Below, one piece after another: positions 1 to 7,875 of a DNA stretch of 64,000 nucleotides; within the stretch, counting starts at the first letter, position 1, and every line of letters starts with the position of its first letter. The notes below the pieces were generated by a model. It saw only the letters and a program-made list of their open reading frames with translations, ran no database searches and was not told the DNA's origin. A program made the translations under genes and the position numbers. The DNA comes from Ramlibacter sp. GTDB lineage: Bacteria > Pseudomonadota > Gammaproteobacteria > Burkholderiales > Burkholderiaceae_C. Location: assembly GCF_029866045.1 (NCBI RefSeq), contig NZ_JARXAB010000080.1, positions 1 to 64,000 on the forward strand, given 5' to 3'.

Positions 1-249
1 CGGGAATCGGCGGCGCAGCGCCTCGACGATGTCGCGCGTATCCTCGACGCTCAGCGTGGTCTGCGTGACATAGGCGAGCTTGCTCGCATCTTCCGGTACG
101 AACGCGTCAGCATCCGCCACGGTCTCGATCAGCGTCATCGACCCGGGCTCGATCTGGCCCATGGTGCCGATCACTTCGGGATGGCCTTCATGTCCGATCA
201 GCAGGGTGTGCAGTCCGTTGCGAGCATGCCGCTGCGCCTCGGCATGCAC
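1..249 (-). pseudogene. ispH: Internal fragment of IspH (LytB), running off the window start
   Basis: The minus strand from 249 to 1 is open for 83 codons and reads as the middle of 4-hydroxy-3-methylbut-2-enyl diphosphate reductase. Recognisable IspH blocks are VHAEAQRHA, LLIGHEGHPEVIGTMGQ and LAYVTQTTLSVEDT. These correspond to roughly residues 100-180 of a protein of about 310. The N-terminal third, with the first cluster cysteine, is absent, because the sequence upstream of VHAEA turns into plus-strand cyclase coding. The C-terminal part lies outside the window. The form EVIGTMGQ looks to me more alphaproteobacterial than betaproteobacterial (an impression from memory). I read this as a truncated or chimeric piece, not a working gene. 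Identity as IspH is firm; the cause of the junction is not. Confidence 0.8.
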
Positions 250-903
250 CTGGGTCCGGTCCGGGTGGTGAGCGATTTGAACAACCGGGTCAATGTGCTG
301 GGCGATGGCGTCAATGTGGCCCAACGTGTGATGTGCTTCGCCCAAGCCAGGGAGCTTCTGGTCTCTGGCGCGCTGCATGACTGCGTGGCCCCGATCAGCG
401 AGCAGCGCGCGGGACAGTTCCGCTATCTCGGGCAACGCCAGGACAAACATGGCCGGGTCCATGAGTTGTATGCAGTCCTCACCGAGGGGGAGGTCCGCAG
501 CGGGCGACTTGGCAGCCCCGCAGACCCGCACATGCCCCGGACCCTGACACTCACCGCGCCACTCCAGGTGAGAGAAGGCGATAGACGGGGGTCTTTGCCA
601 GCGCTCCGAACCGGATCTGAGAGGCCTCCGGGTCAAGCCGGCGCACCATCATCGGCCACGACAACACAGCCCTGGCCTTGGCACCATTCTGAGCCGAGTG
701 GGTTCATTTCCCCCGAACTCCTCACCCAGCTCGAAGCGCTCCTCAGCCAACAACTCGGGCCGATGGCACGGGTACTCGTCCGCCAACAGTTGCGCAGGGC
801 GCCCACTGCCACCGCCCTGGTGGAGGCCCTGGCGGGCCTCATTGACACCCCCCTCGGCCAATCGCGGTTCCGCAAGGCGGCAGGGCGCCTGCTCGCGGGC
901 TGA
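226..903 (+). CDS. Class III adenylate/guanylate cyclase domain protein, 5'-truncated
   Basis: The frame from about 226 gives the second half of a class III nucleotidyl cyclase catalytic domain: LRLGMHLGPV, then NVLGDGVNVAQRV, which carries the Asn and Arg of the usual catalytic N-x3-R motif, then FRYLGQRQDKHGR and HELYAV, a typical domain end. The metal-binding first half is missing because the sequence becomes antisense ispH upstream of about 226. After the cyclase part comes a disordered linker (about residues 95-155) and a C-terminal helical module of about 70 residues containing LGPMARVLVRQQ. Similar tails follow kinase or cyclase domains in other proteobacteria (possibly Pfam DUF8082, from memory). 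Expected function would be signal-nucleotide synthesis, but as shown it cannot be active. The true 5' end is unknown. Confidence 0.7.
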   Translation: MPLRLGMHLGPVRVVSDLNNRVNVLGDGVNVAQRVMCFAQARELLVSGALHDCVAPISEQRAGQFRYLGQRQDKHGRVHELYAVLTEGEVRSGRLGSPADPHMPRTLTLTAPLQVREGDRRGSLPALRTGSERPPGQAGAPSSATTTQPWPWHHSEPSGFISPELLTQLEALLSQQLGPMARVLVRQQLRRAPTATALVEALAGLIDTPLGQSRFRKAAGRLLAG

Positions 904-1023
904 GCGAGATGGTCGGACTGGGGCTGGCGTGGCCGGGGTGAGTGCCGTGGAACCGGTCGCCGCCCGGCAGTAACTCAGCAGCGACCGCCTTGAAATGTTC
1001 GCAAGGCCAGCCGGGGAGCCGAC

Positions 1024-3489
1024 GTGGACCAATCCTTCACCAGTACCGACGGGGGCCGCCCTTCGAGCCGAAGAGGCAGCCTGTTACCTGAGGCCGCCCA
1101 ATCTGGCGCTTCTGCCCCACCAGAAACGGCGAGGGTTCAGGTGCTGTCCTCCGATGCCCCGCAAGCGCAAGCACTTTTTGCAGCCCGGGCACAGGCACAG
1201 CCCGAGGGCAGTAGCCAGTCTGCAGAAGGTCGCTCGCCGGAAACCACATCGGAGGGGCTTAGCTCACGCCTTGATGTCCAGATGCTGTTTGAAAGCGGCA
1301 TCCGTTCTGGCCAGGAACTGCTCAGGCGGGGCGCCACTGCGGATGCGATCGCGGCGATCGTGGTGCCGCAGGTCCAATCCGAGCTCAATACCCAACGCAT
1401 TCAGGACACCCTTCCCTGCTGGATCTCGGGCCTGCTCCACGGCCTGGGCGGCCCCGAAGTCGCGCAGGGGCATGTCAAGGCGGTGATAAGCGCCTTGATG
1501 CGTGAGAGCCACCTCCCCTTTCACATTCAGCAGTCCTGCCTGCACGCGATTGCGCTGGCGCTCAGCGGCAAGAATACTGATGCTGGGGTTCGGGTTGCGT
1601 ACACCGCCCAGGGAGTAGAGTCGCTGCGAGATCCGACAGGACCCAGCGGGGCAGAGGCGGTCTCAACCATCGCAGGCGGCTACAGCTCGGGCGATGCGGT
1701 GGCCGAACGATCCCGCCGCCCCGCCTGGGATACCCGCCTGCAGGAGCTGATGGGAGGACGACTCAAAACCAATGAGGGTCAATTGCTGGCGTGGAATCAC
1801 GGGCTGCGAGGGCTGCATTTAGACCCACTGTGGCGGATGGACTCAGGAACCCGGGCACCCACCCCGCACGCCCCTTCCCGATCGCAGCTGAGCAGGGCGT
1901 CGGGGGACGCCAGCGCTCTGACCGTGTCCACGCGGCGGACTGTGCCGGCGGCGTCATCCGCAGTCACATTGCAATTCGTAACGACTGCGACGCCTGAGAA
2001 GCCAATCGAGACAGCGCCTTCAGGCAGACGAGCGAGTCCGGCGGACTCGACTACAGACGAGGCTGCACCGGCCGCTCCGCCACCCGCGTCACCCCCTGAA
2101 AGCGATGCCGTACCTCAGGCCGGAGCGCACACCGGAGGAGGTTCCATGCCTGCGGACTTACCGCCAGGGGAGTCGGCTGTGATTTCACAGGCTAGACAGG
2201 GCGATCCTCGAGGGATCGAAGGCCCAGTGCAGGTCCTGGCGCTGGCCAGAGACCTGCGCGATCGCCTGACGCGGATTCCCGACCTGATGACCGCTCAGCC
2301 GGGTCCGATCGAAGAATGCCTCAGGGGAGCAGAGGCGGCCCTGCCGGACACCATCCGCGTAGGACTGGCGCAGAACAACAAAATCATCAATTGGGGTGGC
2401 GTTACTTCCACGGGGAATCTGCGTCAAATTGAGGCGTTGATACAGCTTTGGCATCACGACCTGGCCGAGTTGGATGCCCTGGTGGATAGCTTAGAGAAGC
2501 CGCGTGCAGCGGACGCGCCGTCCTGGCTCGTTGACAATCACAACGTCGGTCTGGATTCCGAAAGTAAGTTTGCCGCTCTACGACAGCGCCTCGTAGTGAC
2601 GGGTTCGTTCATACGGTGCCTGCTGGAAGACAGCTGCGCCACTCTCGAGATCGGGGACCTGAAGCTGACGGCGGTCGTTCAGCAGCCTTCGCTGAGGACT
2701 TGGCTGGAGGTCTGGGTTTGGAGTGCCTATGCCGCCATTCCCCGAGCTGCCCTGATTGAGCGACTGATCGAACGCACCTTGCCGACCTTGCCTGCGGCGC
2801 CTCAAGACGCTTCGGCGCAGCGCCCGCGACCCGCGGATATGGGAGATGACGGGGATGAATTGGTGAGTTGGTTCGTTGCGGAGGTCCAGCGCCGCCGGGA
2901 GCTTGCGGACCAAGCCATTGACGAGTCGGCTCGAGGCGTCGTTGGCGATGACACGAAGCCGGCGAGTCTGGGGGAGAAAGCCAGTCCGGTGAGTGCGACC
3001 AGAGAACGCGAACTCCAGGCCCTGACTCAGCGCTACACCGAGCGCGAGCGTCTCACGCGAATTCAGAAAGAATTCAATGAGCAGGTGACGCTGCTCACGG
3101 GTGACGCCAGCGATGAGCATGCAATGGCGCTGGCTCTGATCACCCCATCTGATCAGGATCAACCGAGAGTTGTCGACGGTGGGGGAAACAAGGGTTCCTT
3201 CACTTTCATACACCTGGCAGATATGGTGGACACGATCCAGCAGTACCGAGAGAGGAGCGCGAAGCCGCGGCAGCAGCCGGAGCATTCAGGACCTTCGATG
3301 TCGCCCCTGGCATCAGCGCAGGCGGCTTCGGACGGCTCTCCGCGATCACGAGCTGCATCAAGGTCCTCAGAGGGTTCAGAAAGCTCAGAGGAATTCGAAG
3401 CGAGTGCCATCCACTCTTTAGTGGACGTGGACGACCCAGAGGACCTCGCCCTCCCAAGCAACTCCGGTCCCCGATCCGACTCAGACTGA
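1024..3489 (+). CDS. Unrecognised 821-residue protein, Ser/Pro-rich, effector-like composition
   Basis: This is a GTG start preceded by CGGGGAG about 5 bases upstream. I do not recognise the family. The first 50 residues are about 18% Ser with few hydrophobics, and there is no signal peptide or membrane segment. Residues about 80-190 look helical (MLFESGIRSGQELLRRG and a Leu/Ala-rich stretch). Residues about 265-385 are a Pro/Ser/Thr/Ala linker. About 400-720 is again helical, with charged coiled-coil-like parts. The last 70 residues are Ser- and acid-rich (SEGSESSEEFEASA, ending SDSD). Base composition seems less GC-rich and codon choice looser than the housekeeping genes. Its stop is embedded with the stop of the convergent ybbA. 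Such layouts occur in secreted effectors and scaffold proteins; no function is assigned. Confidence 0.75.
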   Translation: MDQSFTSTDGGRPSSRRGSLLPEAAQSGASAPPETARVQVLSSDAPQAQALFAARAQAQPEGSSQSAEGRSPETTSEGLSSRLDVQMLFESGIRSGQELLRRGATADAIAAIVVPQVQSELNTQRIQDTLPCWISGLLHGLGGPEVAQGHVKAVISALMRESHLPFHIQQSCLHAIALALSGKNTDAGVRVAYTAQGVESLRDPTGPSGAEAVSTIAGGYSSGDAVAERSRRPAWDTRLQELMGGRLKTNEGQLLAWNHGLRGLHLDPLWRMDSGTRAPTPHAPSRSQLSRASGDASALTVSTRRTVPAASSAVTLQFVTTATPEKPIETAPSGRRASPADSTTDEAAPAAPPPASPPESDAVPQAGAHTGGGSMPADLPPGESAVISQARQGDPRGIEGPVQVLALARDLRDRLTRIPDLMTAQPGPIEECLRGAEAALPDTIRVGLAQNNKIINWGGVTSTGNLRQIEALIQLWHHDLAELDALVDSLEKPRAADAPSWLVDNHNVGLDSESKFAALRQRLVVTGSFIRCLLEDSCATLEIGDLKLTAVVQQPSLRTWLEVWVWSAYAAIPRAALIERLIERTLPTLPAAPQDASAQRPRPADMGDDGDELVSWFVAEVQRRRELADQAIDESARGVVGDDTKPASLGEKASPVSATRERELQALTQRYTERERLTRIQKEFNEQVTLLTGDASDEHAMALALITPSDQDQPRVVDGGGNKGSFTFIHLADMVDTIQQYRERSAKPRQQPEHSGPSMSPLASAQAASDGSPRSRAASRSSEGSESSEEFEASAIHSLVDVDDPEDLALPSNSGPRSDSD

Positions 3490-4158
3490 AGCCACCACCT
3501 GCCCGGCCTCGATGGTGATCCGCCGGTCGCAGCGCGCCGCAATCGCGCGGTCGTGGGTCACCAGCACCAGGGTGGTCCCCAGCTCCTGGTTGAGGTCCAG
3601 CATGAGCTGCATCACGCTCTCGCCGGTGGCGAAGTCCAGGCTGCCGGTCGGCTCATCGGCCAGCAGCAAGGCCGGCCGTACAACGAAGGCCCGCGCCAGT
3701 GCCACCCGCTGTTGCTCGCCGCCCGACATCAGCCGGGGGTAGTGCCCCAGCCGCGCCGACAATCCCACGCGCGCCAGCATTTCAGTCGCGGCTTGGCGTG
3801 CGTCACGTCGGCCCGCCAATTCCAGCGGCAGCATCACGTTTTCCAGTGCTGTGAGATTGCCCAGGAGCTGAAAGCTCTGGAAGACGAAGCCCACCTTCTC
3901 GGCCCTCAGCGCGGCGCGGGCGTCTTCATCGAGAGCGAAAATGTCTTGGCCGGCGATGCGCACCGTGCCCTGGGTCGGCGTGTCCAGTCCGGCAATCAGG
4001 GTCAGCAGCGTGCTCTTGCCCGAGCCGGAGGCGCCCACAAGCGCAGCGGTTTCCCCTGCGGCCAGCTGGAAGTCGATATCACGGAGAATCGCCAGCGTGC
4101 CGGTCGAGTCGGTGACCGACTTCCACACATGGTCCACAACGACAATGGGTTCTGACAT
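3481..4158 (-). CDS. ybbA: ABC transporter ATP-binding protein, YbbA/LolD family
   Basis: This 225-residue ATPase belongs to the MacB/LolD/FtsE-type family that powers membrane permeases of the FtsX kind. Walker A GASGSGKSTLL, signature LMSGGEQQRVALARAF, Walker B LLLADEPTGSLD and the switch histidine in LVTHD are all present. The start MSEPIVVVDHV is chosen because upstream in-frame residues do not fit the family; GGATGG lies 8 bases before it. Divergence from tesA supports YbbA rather than LolD. The partner permease is not next to it: its 3' end runs directly into the convergent 821-residue gene, with 9 shared bases covering both stop codons. The substrate cannot be told from the sequence. 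Confidence 0.9.
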   Translation of the reverse strand: MSEPIVVVDHVWKSVTDSTGTLAILRDIDFQLAAGETAALVGASGSGKSTLLTLIAGLDTPTQGTVRIAGQDIFALDEDARAALRAEKVGFVFQSFQLLGNLTALENVMLPLELAGRRDARQAATEMLARVGLSARLGHYPRLMSGGEQQRVALARAFVVRPALLLADEPTGSLDFATGESVMQLMLDLNQELGTTLVLVTHDRAIAARCDRRITIEAGQVVASV

Positions 4159-4873
4159 GCAAGCGTCCATCCAGAAGGGGCAGCTCCAAGGCGGGCCCGG
4201 CAACAAGGGTCGCAGGCGGCTGGCAAGGGCATCCGCCCTGGCGCTGCTCGCGGCCCTGGCTGGCTACCTCCCCCTGCCCCTGCTTGCCGCCGGACCGGCG
4301 CCCGCCGGTGAGGCGGTGCTGCTGGTGGTCGGCGATTCGATCAGTGCCGAGTATGGCCTCAAACGCGGGACCGGCTGGGTCGCCCTGCTCGAAGCCCGGC
4401 TGGCGAAAGAGAGTATGCCGGTCAAGGTGGTCAATGCCAGCATCAGCGGTGAGACCACCGCCGGCGGGCGCTCGCGCCTGCCCGCCCTGCTGGCAGCGCA
4501 CAAGCCTAGCCATGTGGTGATCGAGCTGGGCGGCAACGACGCCCTGCGCGGGCTGCCGCTGGAGATGACCGAGGCCCACCTGACCGCCATGGTCGAGGCC
4601 GCTCGTGGCAGCGGTGCGCGGGTGCTGCTGGCGGGCATTCAGGTGCCACCCAATTACGGCCGTGCCTACACCGAGCGTTTTGCCGGCCTGTTCGAGAAGG
4701 TCGCCCGGGCCCAGAAGGTGGCGGTGCTGCCCTTCATCCTGGCGGGCGTGGCCGACGGACCGCAGGCCGTTCGTCTGATGCAGGCCGACCGCATCCACCC
4801 CAATGAGGAAGCCCAGCCGCGCCTGCTCGACAATATGTGGCCCTCCCTAAAGAAATTGCTCGCCAAGCCGTGA
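4157..4873 (+). CDS. tesA: Arylesterase / acyl-CoA thioesterase I, TesA
   Basis: A GDSL (SGNH) hydrolase of 238 residues that cleaves acyl thioesters and small esters in the periplasm. The catalytic serine is S61 in VVGDSISAEYGL; block III is GGNDALRGLP; the Asp-His pair is D211 and H214 in DRIHPNEEAQ. An N-terminal signal peptide (KGRRRLARASALALLAALAGYLPLPLLA) precedes the enzyme. The start ATG at 4157 interleaves with the start of the divergent ybbA within the tetramer CATG; an alternative start MGSDMQ lies 12 bases upstream. The 3' end overlaps mnmH. Pairing with ybbA is common in proteobacteria. Confidence 0.92.
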   Translation: MQASIQKGQLQGGPGNKGRRRLARASALALLAALAGYLPLPLLAAGPAPAGEAVLLVVGDSISAEYGLKRGTGWVALLEARLAKESMPVKVVNASISGETTAGGRSRLPALLAAHKPSHVVIELGGNDALRGLPLEMTEAHLTAMVEAARGSGARVLLAGIQVPPNYGRAYTERFAGLFEKVARAQKVAVLPFILAGVADGPQAVRLMQADRIHPNEEAQPRLLDNMWPSLKKLLAKP

Positions 4874-5925
4874 CCGTCCAGATCCTTCCCGCCCACGAAG
4901 CCATCGCCCGCTTGGCTGAATTCGACACCGTCATCGACGCCCGCAGCGAGGACGAGTTTGCCGAAGACCGTATGCCAGCCGCGGTGAACTGGCCGTCCCT
5001 CCACAACGCCGAGCGGGCCGAGATCGGCACTCTGTACAAGCAGGTCAGCCCCTTCGAGGCCAGGAAGCGCGGCGCGGCTCTGGTGGCGGCCAACATCGCC
5101 CGGCATATTTCCCGAGAGGTGCTGGACAAGCCCAAGGGCTGGAAGCCCCTGGTGTATTGCTGGCGCGGCGGCAAGCGCAGTGGGTCGCTGTCCCTGATTC
5201 TCGACCAGATCGGGTTTCGGGTTCATCTGCTGGATGGCGGCTACAAGGCCTATCGCGGCGAGGTGCTGGCGCAACTGCCCGCCTTGGCTGCTCGCTTTCA
5301 GTACCGTGTGGTGTGCGGTCCCACCGGCTCGGGCAAGACCCGCTTACTGCAGGCACTGGCTGCCGAGGGCGCCCAGGTCCTCGACCTCGAGGCCCTGGCC
5401 CACCACCGCAGCTCGGTGCTGGGGCTGGTGCCGGGCCAGACCCAACCCAGCCAGAAAGAGTTCGACAACCGCGTCTGGCAGGCGCTGCGCGGCTTCGACC
5501 CGGCACGCCCGGTGTTTGTCGAGAGCGAGAGCAAGAAGGTCGGCAACGTGGCGGTGCCCGAAGCGCTGATTCTGGCGATGCGGGCCAGCGCCTGTATTCA
5601 CCTGCAACTCGCCGACGAGGAGCGGGTGGCCTTGCTGCTGGAAGACTACGACTGGTTCGTCCAGCAGCCCGAGTTTTTCTGCGATCGCCTATCCGCCCTC
5701 ACCGAACTGCGCGGGCGCGAGGTCGTGGGCGGCTGGCAGGCGCAGGTGCGGGCGGGACACACGCCCGAGGTGGTGCGTGAGCTGCTGGTGCAGCACTATG
5801 ACCCGATGTACGCGGCCTCGATTCGCCGCAACTTCGCCCACTGGCCACAGGCGCAGACCGTTTGCGCCCAGGACCGCTCGCCCGAGGCCATGGCAGCGGT
5901 GGCCCGAACGCTCACAAGCGCCTGA
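4870..5925 (+). CDS. mnmH: tRNA 2-selenouridine / geranyl-2-thiouridine synthase, MnmH (SelU)
   Basis: MnmH converts 2-thiouridine at tRNA wobble position 34 to 2-selenouridine through a geranylated intermediate, using selenophosphate. The N-terminal rhodanese domain carries the catalytic cysteine C97 in VYCWRGGKRSGSL. A P-loop domain follows with GPTGSGKT at residues 150-157. The length of 351 fits the family. I place the start at the GTG at 4870, which overlaps the tesA stop as GTGA and suggests translational coupling; another GTG lies 33 bases upstream. The gene implies selenophosphate supply (selD) elsewhere in the genome. Its 3' end overlaps the convergent membrane-protein gene by 14 bases. 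Confidence 0.92.
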   Translation: MTVQILPAHEAIARLAEFDTVIDARSEDEFAEDRMPAAVNWPSLHNAERAEIGTLYKQVSPFEARKRGAALVAANIARHISREVLDKPKGWKPLVYCWRGGKRSGSLSLILDQIGFRVHLLDGGYKAYRGEVLAQLPALAARFQYRVVCGPTGSGKTRLLQALAAEGAQVLDLEALAHHRSSVLGLVPGQTQPSQKEFDNRVWQALRGFDPARPVFVESESKKVGNVAVPEALILAMRASACIHLQLADEERVALLLEDYDWFVQQPEFFCDRLSALTELRGREVVGGWQAQVRAGHTPEVVRELLVQHYDPMYAASIRRNFAHWPQAQTVCAQDRSPEAMAAVARTLTSA

Positions 5926-6571
5926 GCGCTCTGGCGCGGTCGCCTTCTAGCCGGGCTTCCTGGCGCATGCGGTCTTGCGAGTTGCGGTCCGCGAGATCCG
6001 CGAGGCCCGTGCGGCCTGGGCGATCCGGTCTTTCCGTGCGGTCCGTGCGGCCCAAGGTCGCACCATGGGGGGTGCGTGGCAGGCGGGGCTGCAAGCGCCC
6101 TTCGAGGTCATGCGGCTCGCAGTAGCCTTTGAAGCTCAAGGGCCGATGCCCCGGGTCATCGCTGGCCCAGCGGGCGAGCCAGCCGCCCCGGGCCTCGACC
6201 GTGTTGTAACTGGCCAGGACCAGGCCACCGCCCTCGCCCAACACCCACCAGGGTTGCACCGACACCCCCAGACCCAGGCTGTCGACCGGCTCGGGCCGCA
6301 GGCGCATGCGCTGCGATTGCGGGCCCAGGCCCGCCGGCGCATGAACCGTCAGCTGGGCGCGCTCGCTGCACAGGGCGGCAAAGGCGGGACGGGCAAGGAG
6401 TTCGTCGGCCAGTGGCAGCGGAAGCAAGACGGCAAACACCAGCAATTCGACCACCATCCGCCAGGCCCGGTCGGGCAAGACATTACCCAGAAGACTCACC
6501 AGATGGTCACTGGCCCAAGCGCTGGCCACCAACCAGGCACCGACCACCAGCGGCAACAGCAAATGGAGCAT
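5912..6571 (-). CDS. Conserved hypothetical inner-membrane protein
   Basis: A 219-residue protein with two probable membrane helices: residues about 3-30 (LLLPLVVGAWLVASAWASDH) and about 40-60 (VELLVFAVLLPLPLADELLA). A soluble part follows with PEPVDSLGLGVSVQPWWVL and GYCEP motifs, probably periplasmic or cytoplasmic beta-rich. The last 55 residues are an Arg/Asp-rich tail of degenerate short repeats. The start MLHLLLPL is chosen because GGGGAAGG lies just before it; in-frame codons further upstream look non-coding. It lies downstream of metC on the same strand with a gap of about 100 bases. I have no family name or function for it. The tail may be a recent repeat-driven extension. Confidence 0.65.
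   Translation of the reverse strand: MLHLLLPLVVGAWLVASAWASDHLVSLLGNVLPDRAWRMVVELLVFAVLLPLPLADELLARPAFAALCSERAQLTVHAPAGLGPQSQRMRLRPEPVDSLGLGVSVQPWWVLGEGGGLVLASYNTVEARGGWLARWASDDPGHRPLSFKGYCEPHDLEGRLQPRLPRTPHGATLGRTDRTERPDRPGRTGLADLADRNSQDRMRQEARLEGDRARALRRL
5984..6053. repeat. Degenerate tandem GC-rich repeat in a gene 3' end
   Basis: Short related units such as GTGCGGTCC, GCGGTCC and GTGCGGCC recur across about 70 bases and encode the Arg/Asp-rich tail of the membrane protein on the minus strand. The units vary, so this is an old or drifting repeat, not a clean microsatellite. Confidence 0.45.
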
Positions 6572-6671
6572 GGCCTTCCCCCGCGGCCCGCGTGCAGGGC
6601 CCTGTTGAGACCGCGCGATGGTGGCGGCCCGTTGGGGTGGCGGGCCGACGGGAGACTGACTGGGGCCGCCC

Positions 6672-7874
6672 TTAACGCAGGGCGTCGAAGGCCTGGGCGA
6701 GGTCGGCCTGCAGATCGGCCACGGCTTCGAGCCCGATGGCCAGACGCACCAGCGGGCCCGCCTCCTGCCAATGTCCGAAAGCGGCACTGCGCATGGCGCT
6801 CAGGTCGTAGGGCAAGGCCAGGCTGATCGGACCGCCCCAGGAGTAGCCCAGTTTGAAGAGGCCGAGTCGATCGCAGAAGGCGTCGGCCTGGGTCGCGGTA
6901 TAGCGACGGTCAAGGACGAAGGAGAACAGACCCGCCGCCAGGTCGCGCCCCGAACACATGCCCTGCCAGTTCGCATGCCCGGGTGCGCCAGGCAAGGCGG
7001 GGTGCAGGACTTGGGCGACCTCGGGCCGACCCTGAAGCCAGTGGGCGAGTTGCCTCGCGGCTTGGTCCTGCGCCTGGTAGCGCAGCGCGATCGAGGGCAG
7101 GCCCCGCAGCACAGCCTCGGCGTCATTGGCCGCCACGCCCAAGCCCATGCGGACATGGGCCAGCTTGATCCGCAGGTGCAACTCCTCGTCGCGCGTGACG
7201 ATGCTGCCCATCAGCACGTCGGCCCCTCCGCTGGGGTACTTGGTCAGCGCCTGGATCACGATGTCGGCGCCGCCCCCCGCGCCGGGTGGACCAGCGAAAT
7301 CAAACCCGTTGAACGCCAGGCCAGCGCTCCAGGTGTTGTCTAGGGCTGTCATGACGCCCTGCGCGCGGCACGCCGCCACCAGGGCCGCCAGCGGCGGGAA
7401 ATCCATCGTCACCGAGCCGGGCGCCTCCAGCCAGACCAGGCGCGTGCGTTCGGACAGCCGCGACACCAGGTCCTGCGGGTCCATCGGGTCATAGAACTGG
7501 TGGGTGATGCCCCAGTGCGCCAGTTCGCCTAGCGCCAAGGCCTTGCTGGGGCCGTAGGCGTTGTCCGGAATCAGAACCTCGTCACCTTGCTTCAGCAGCG
7601 CCATGTCCACCAAGGCAATCGCCGCCAGTCCGCTGGGGACCAGCAGGCACTGGTGCCCGCCCTCGAGCGAGGCGATGCGGGCTTCGAGGGTGTAGGTGGT
7701 CGGGGTACCCAGGAGCCCGTAGCTGTAGCCTGCCCTGCTTCGCCAATCACGCGCGCGGAGGGTCGCGACGTCTGGGAAGATGACGGTAGAGGCCTTGTAG
7801 ACCCCCGGCTGTGGCGCCGCAAAGCCCTCAGGGGGCTGGTAGGGGTGGTGGATCAGGCCTGTGATCGGGTCCAC
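6672..7874 (-). CDS. metC: Cystathionine beta-lyase (Cys/Met metabolism PLP enzyme)
   Basis: A 400-residue enzyme of the Cys/Met-metabolism PLP family, cytosolic, splitting cystathionine to homocysteine, pyruvate and ammonia in methionine synthesis. Seen: SRAGYSYGLLGTPTTYTLE near the N terminus, VWLEAPGSVTMDFP, DNTWSAGLAF, and ALTKYPSGGADVLMG with the PLP lysine K212. The WSAG and YPSGGADV wording is typical of proteobacterial MetC rather than MetB. The start is a GTG (VDPITGLIHHPYQPP), one base after the stop of the phosphoribosyltransferase gene. An ATG two bases upstream is in another frame. The tight spacing implies co-translation with that gene and perhaps with purA. Confidence 0.9.
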   Translation of the reverse strand: MDPITGLIHHPYQPPEGFAAPQPGVYKASTVIFPDVATLRARDWRSRAGYSYGLLGTPTTYTLEARIASLEGGHQCLLVPSGLAAIALVDMALLKQGDEVLIPDNAYGPSKALALGELAHWGITHQFYDPMDPQDLVSRLSERTRLVWLEAPGSVTMDFPPLAALVAACRAQGVMTALDNTWSAGLAFNGFDFAGPPGAGGGADIVIQALTKYPSGGADVLMGSIVTRDEELHLRIKLAHVRMGLGVAANDAEAVLRGLPSIALRYQAQDQAARQLAHWLQGRPEVAQVLHPALPGAPGHANWQGMCSGRDLAAGLFSFVLDRRYTATQADAFCDRLGLFKLGYSWGGPISLALPYDLSAMRSAAFGHWQEAGPLVRLAIGLEAVADLQADLAQAFDALR

Positions 7875-7875
7875 A

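Noticed and set aside
80-271. Short plus-strand frame overlapping the IspH fragment
   Set aside because: It is a shadow of the minus-strand IspH reading and crosses the junction in the wrong frame.
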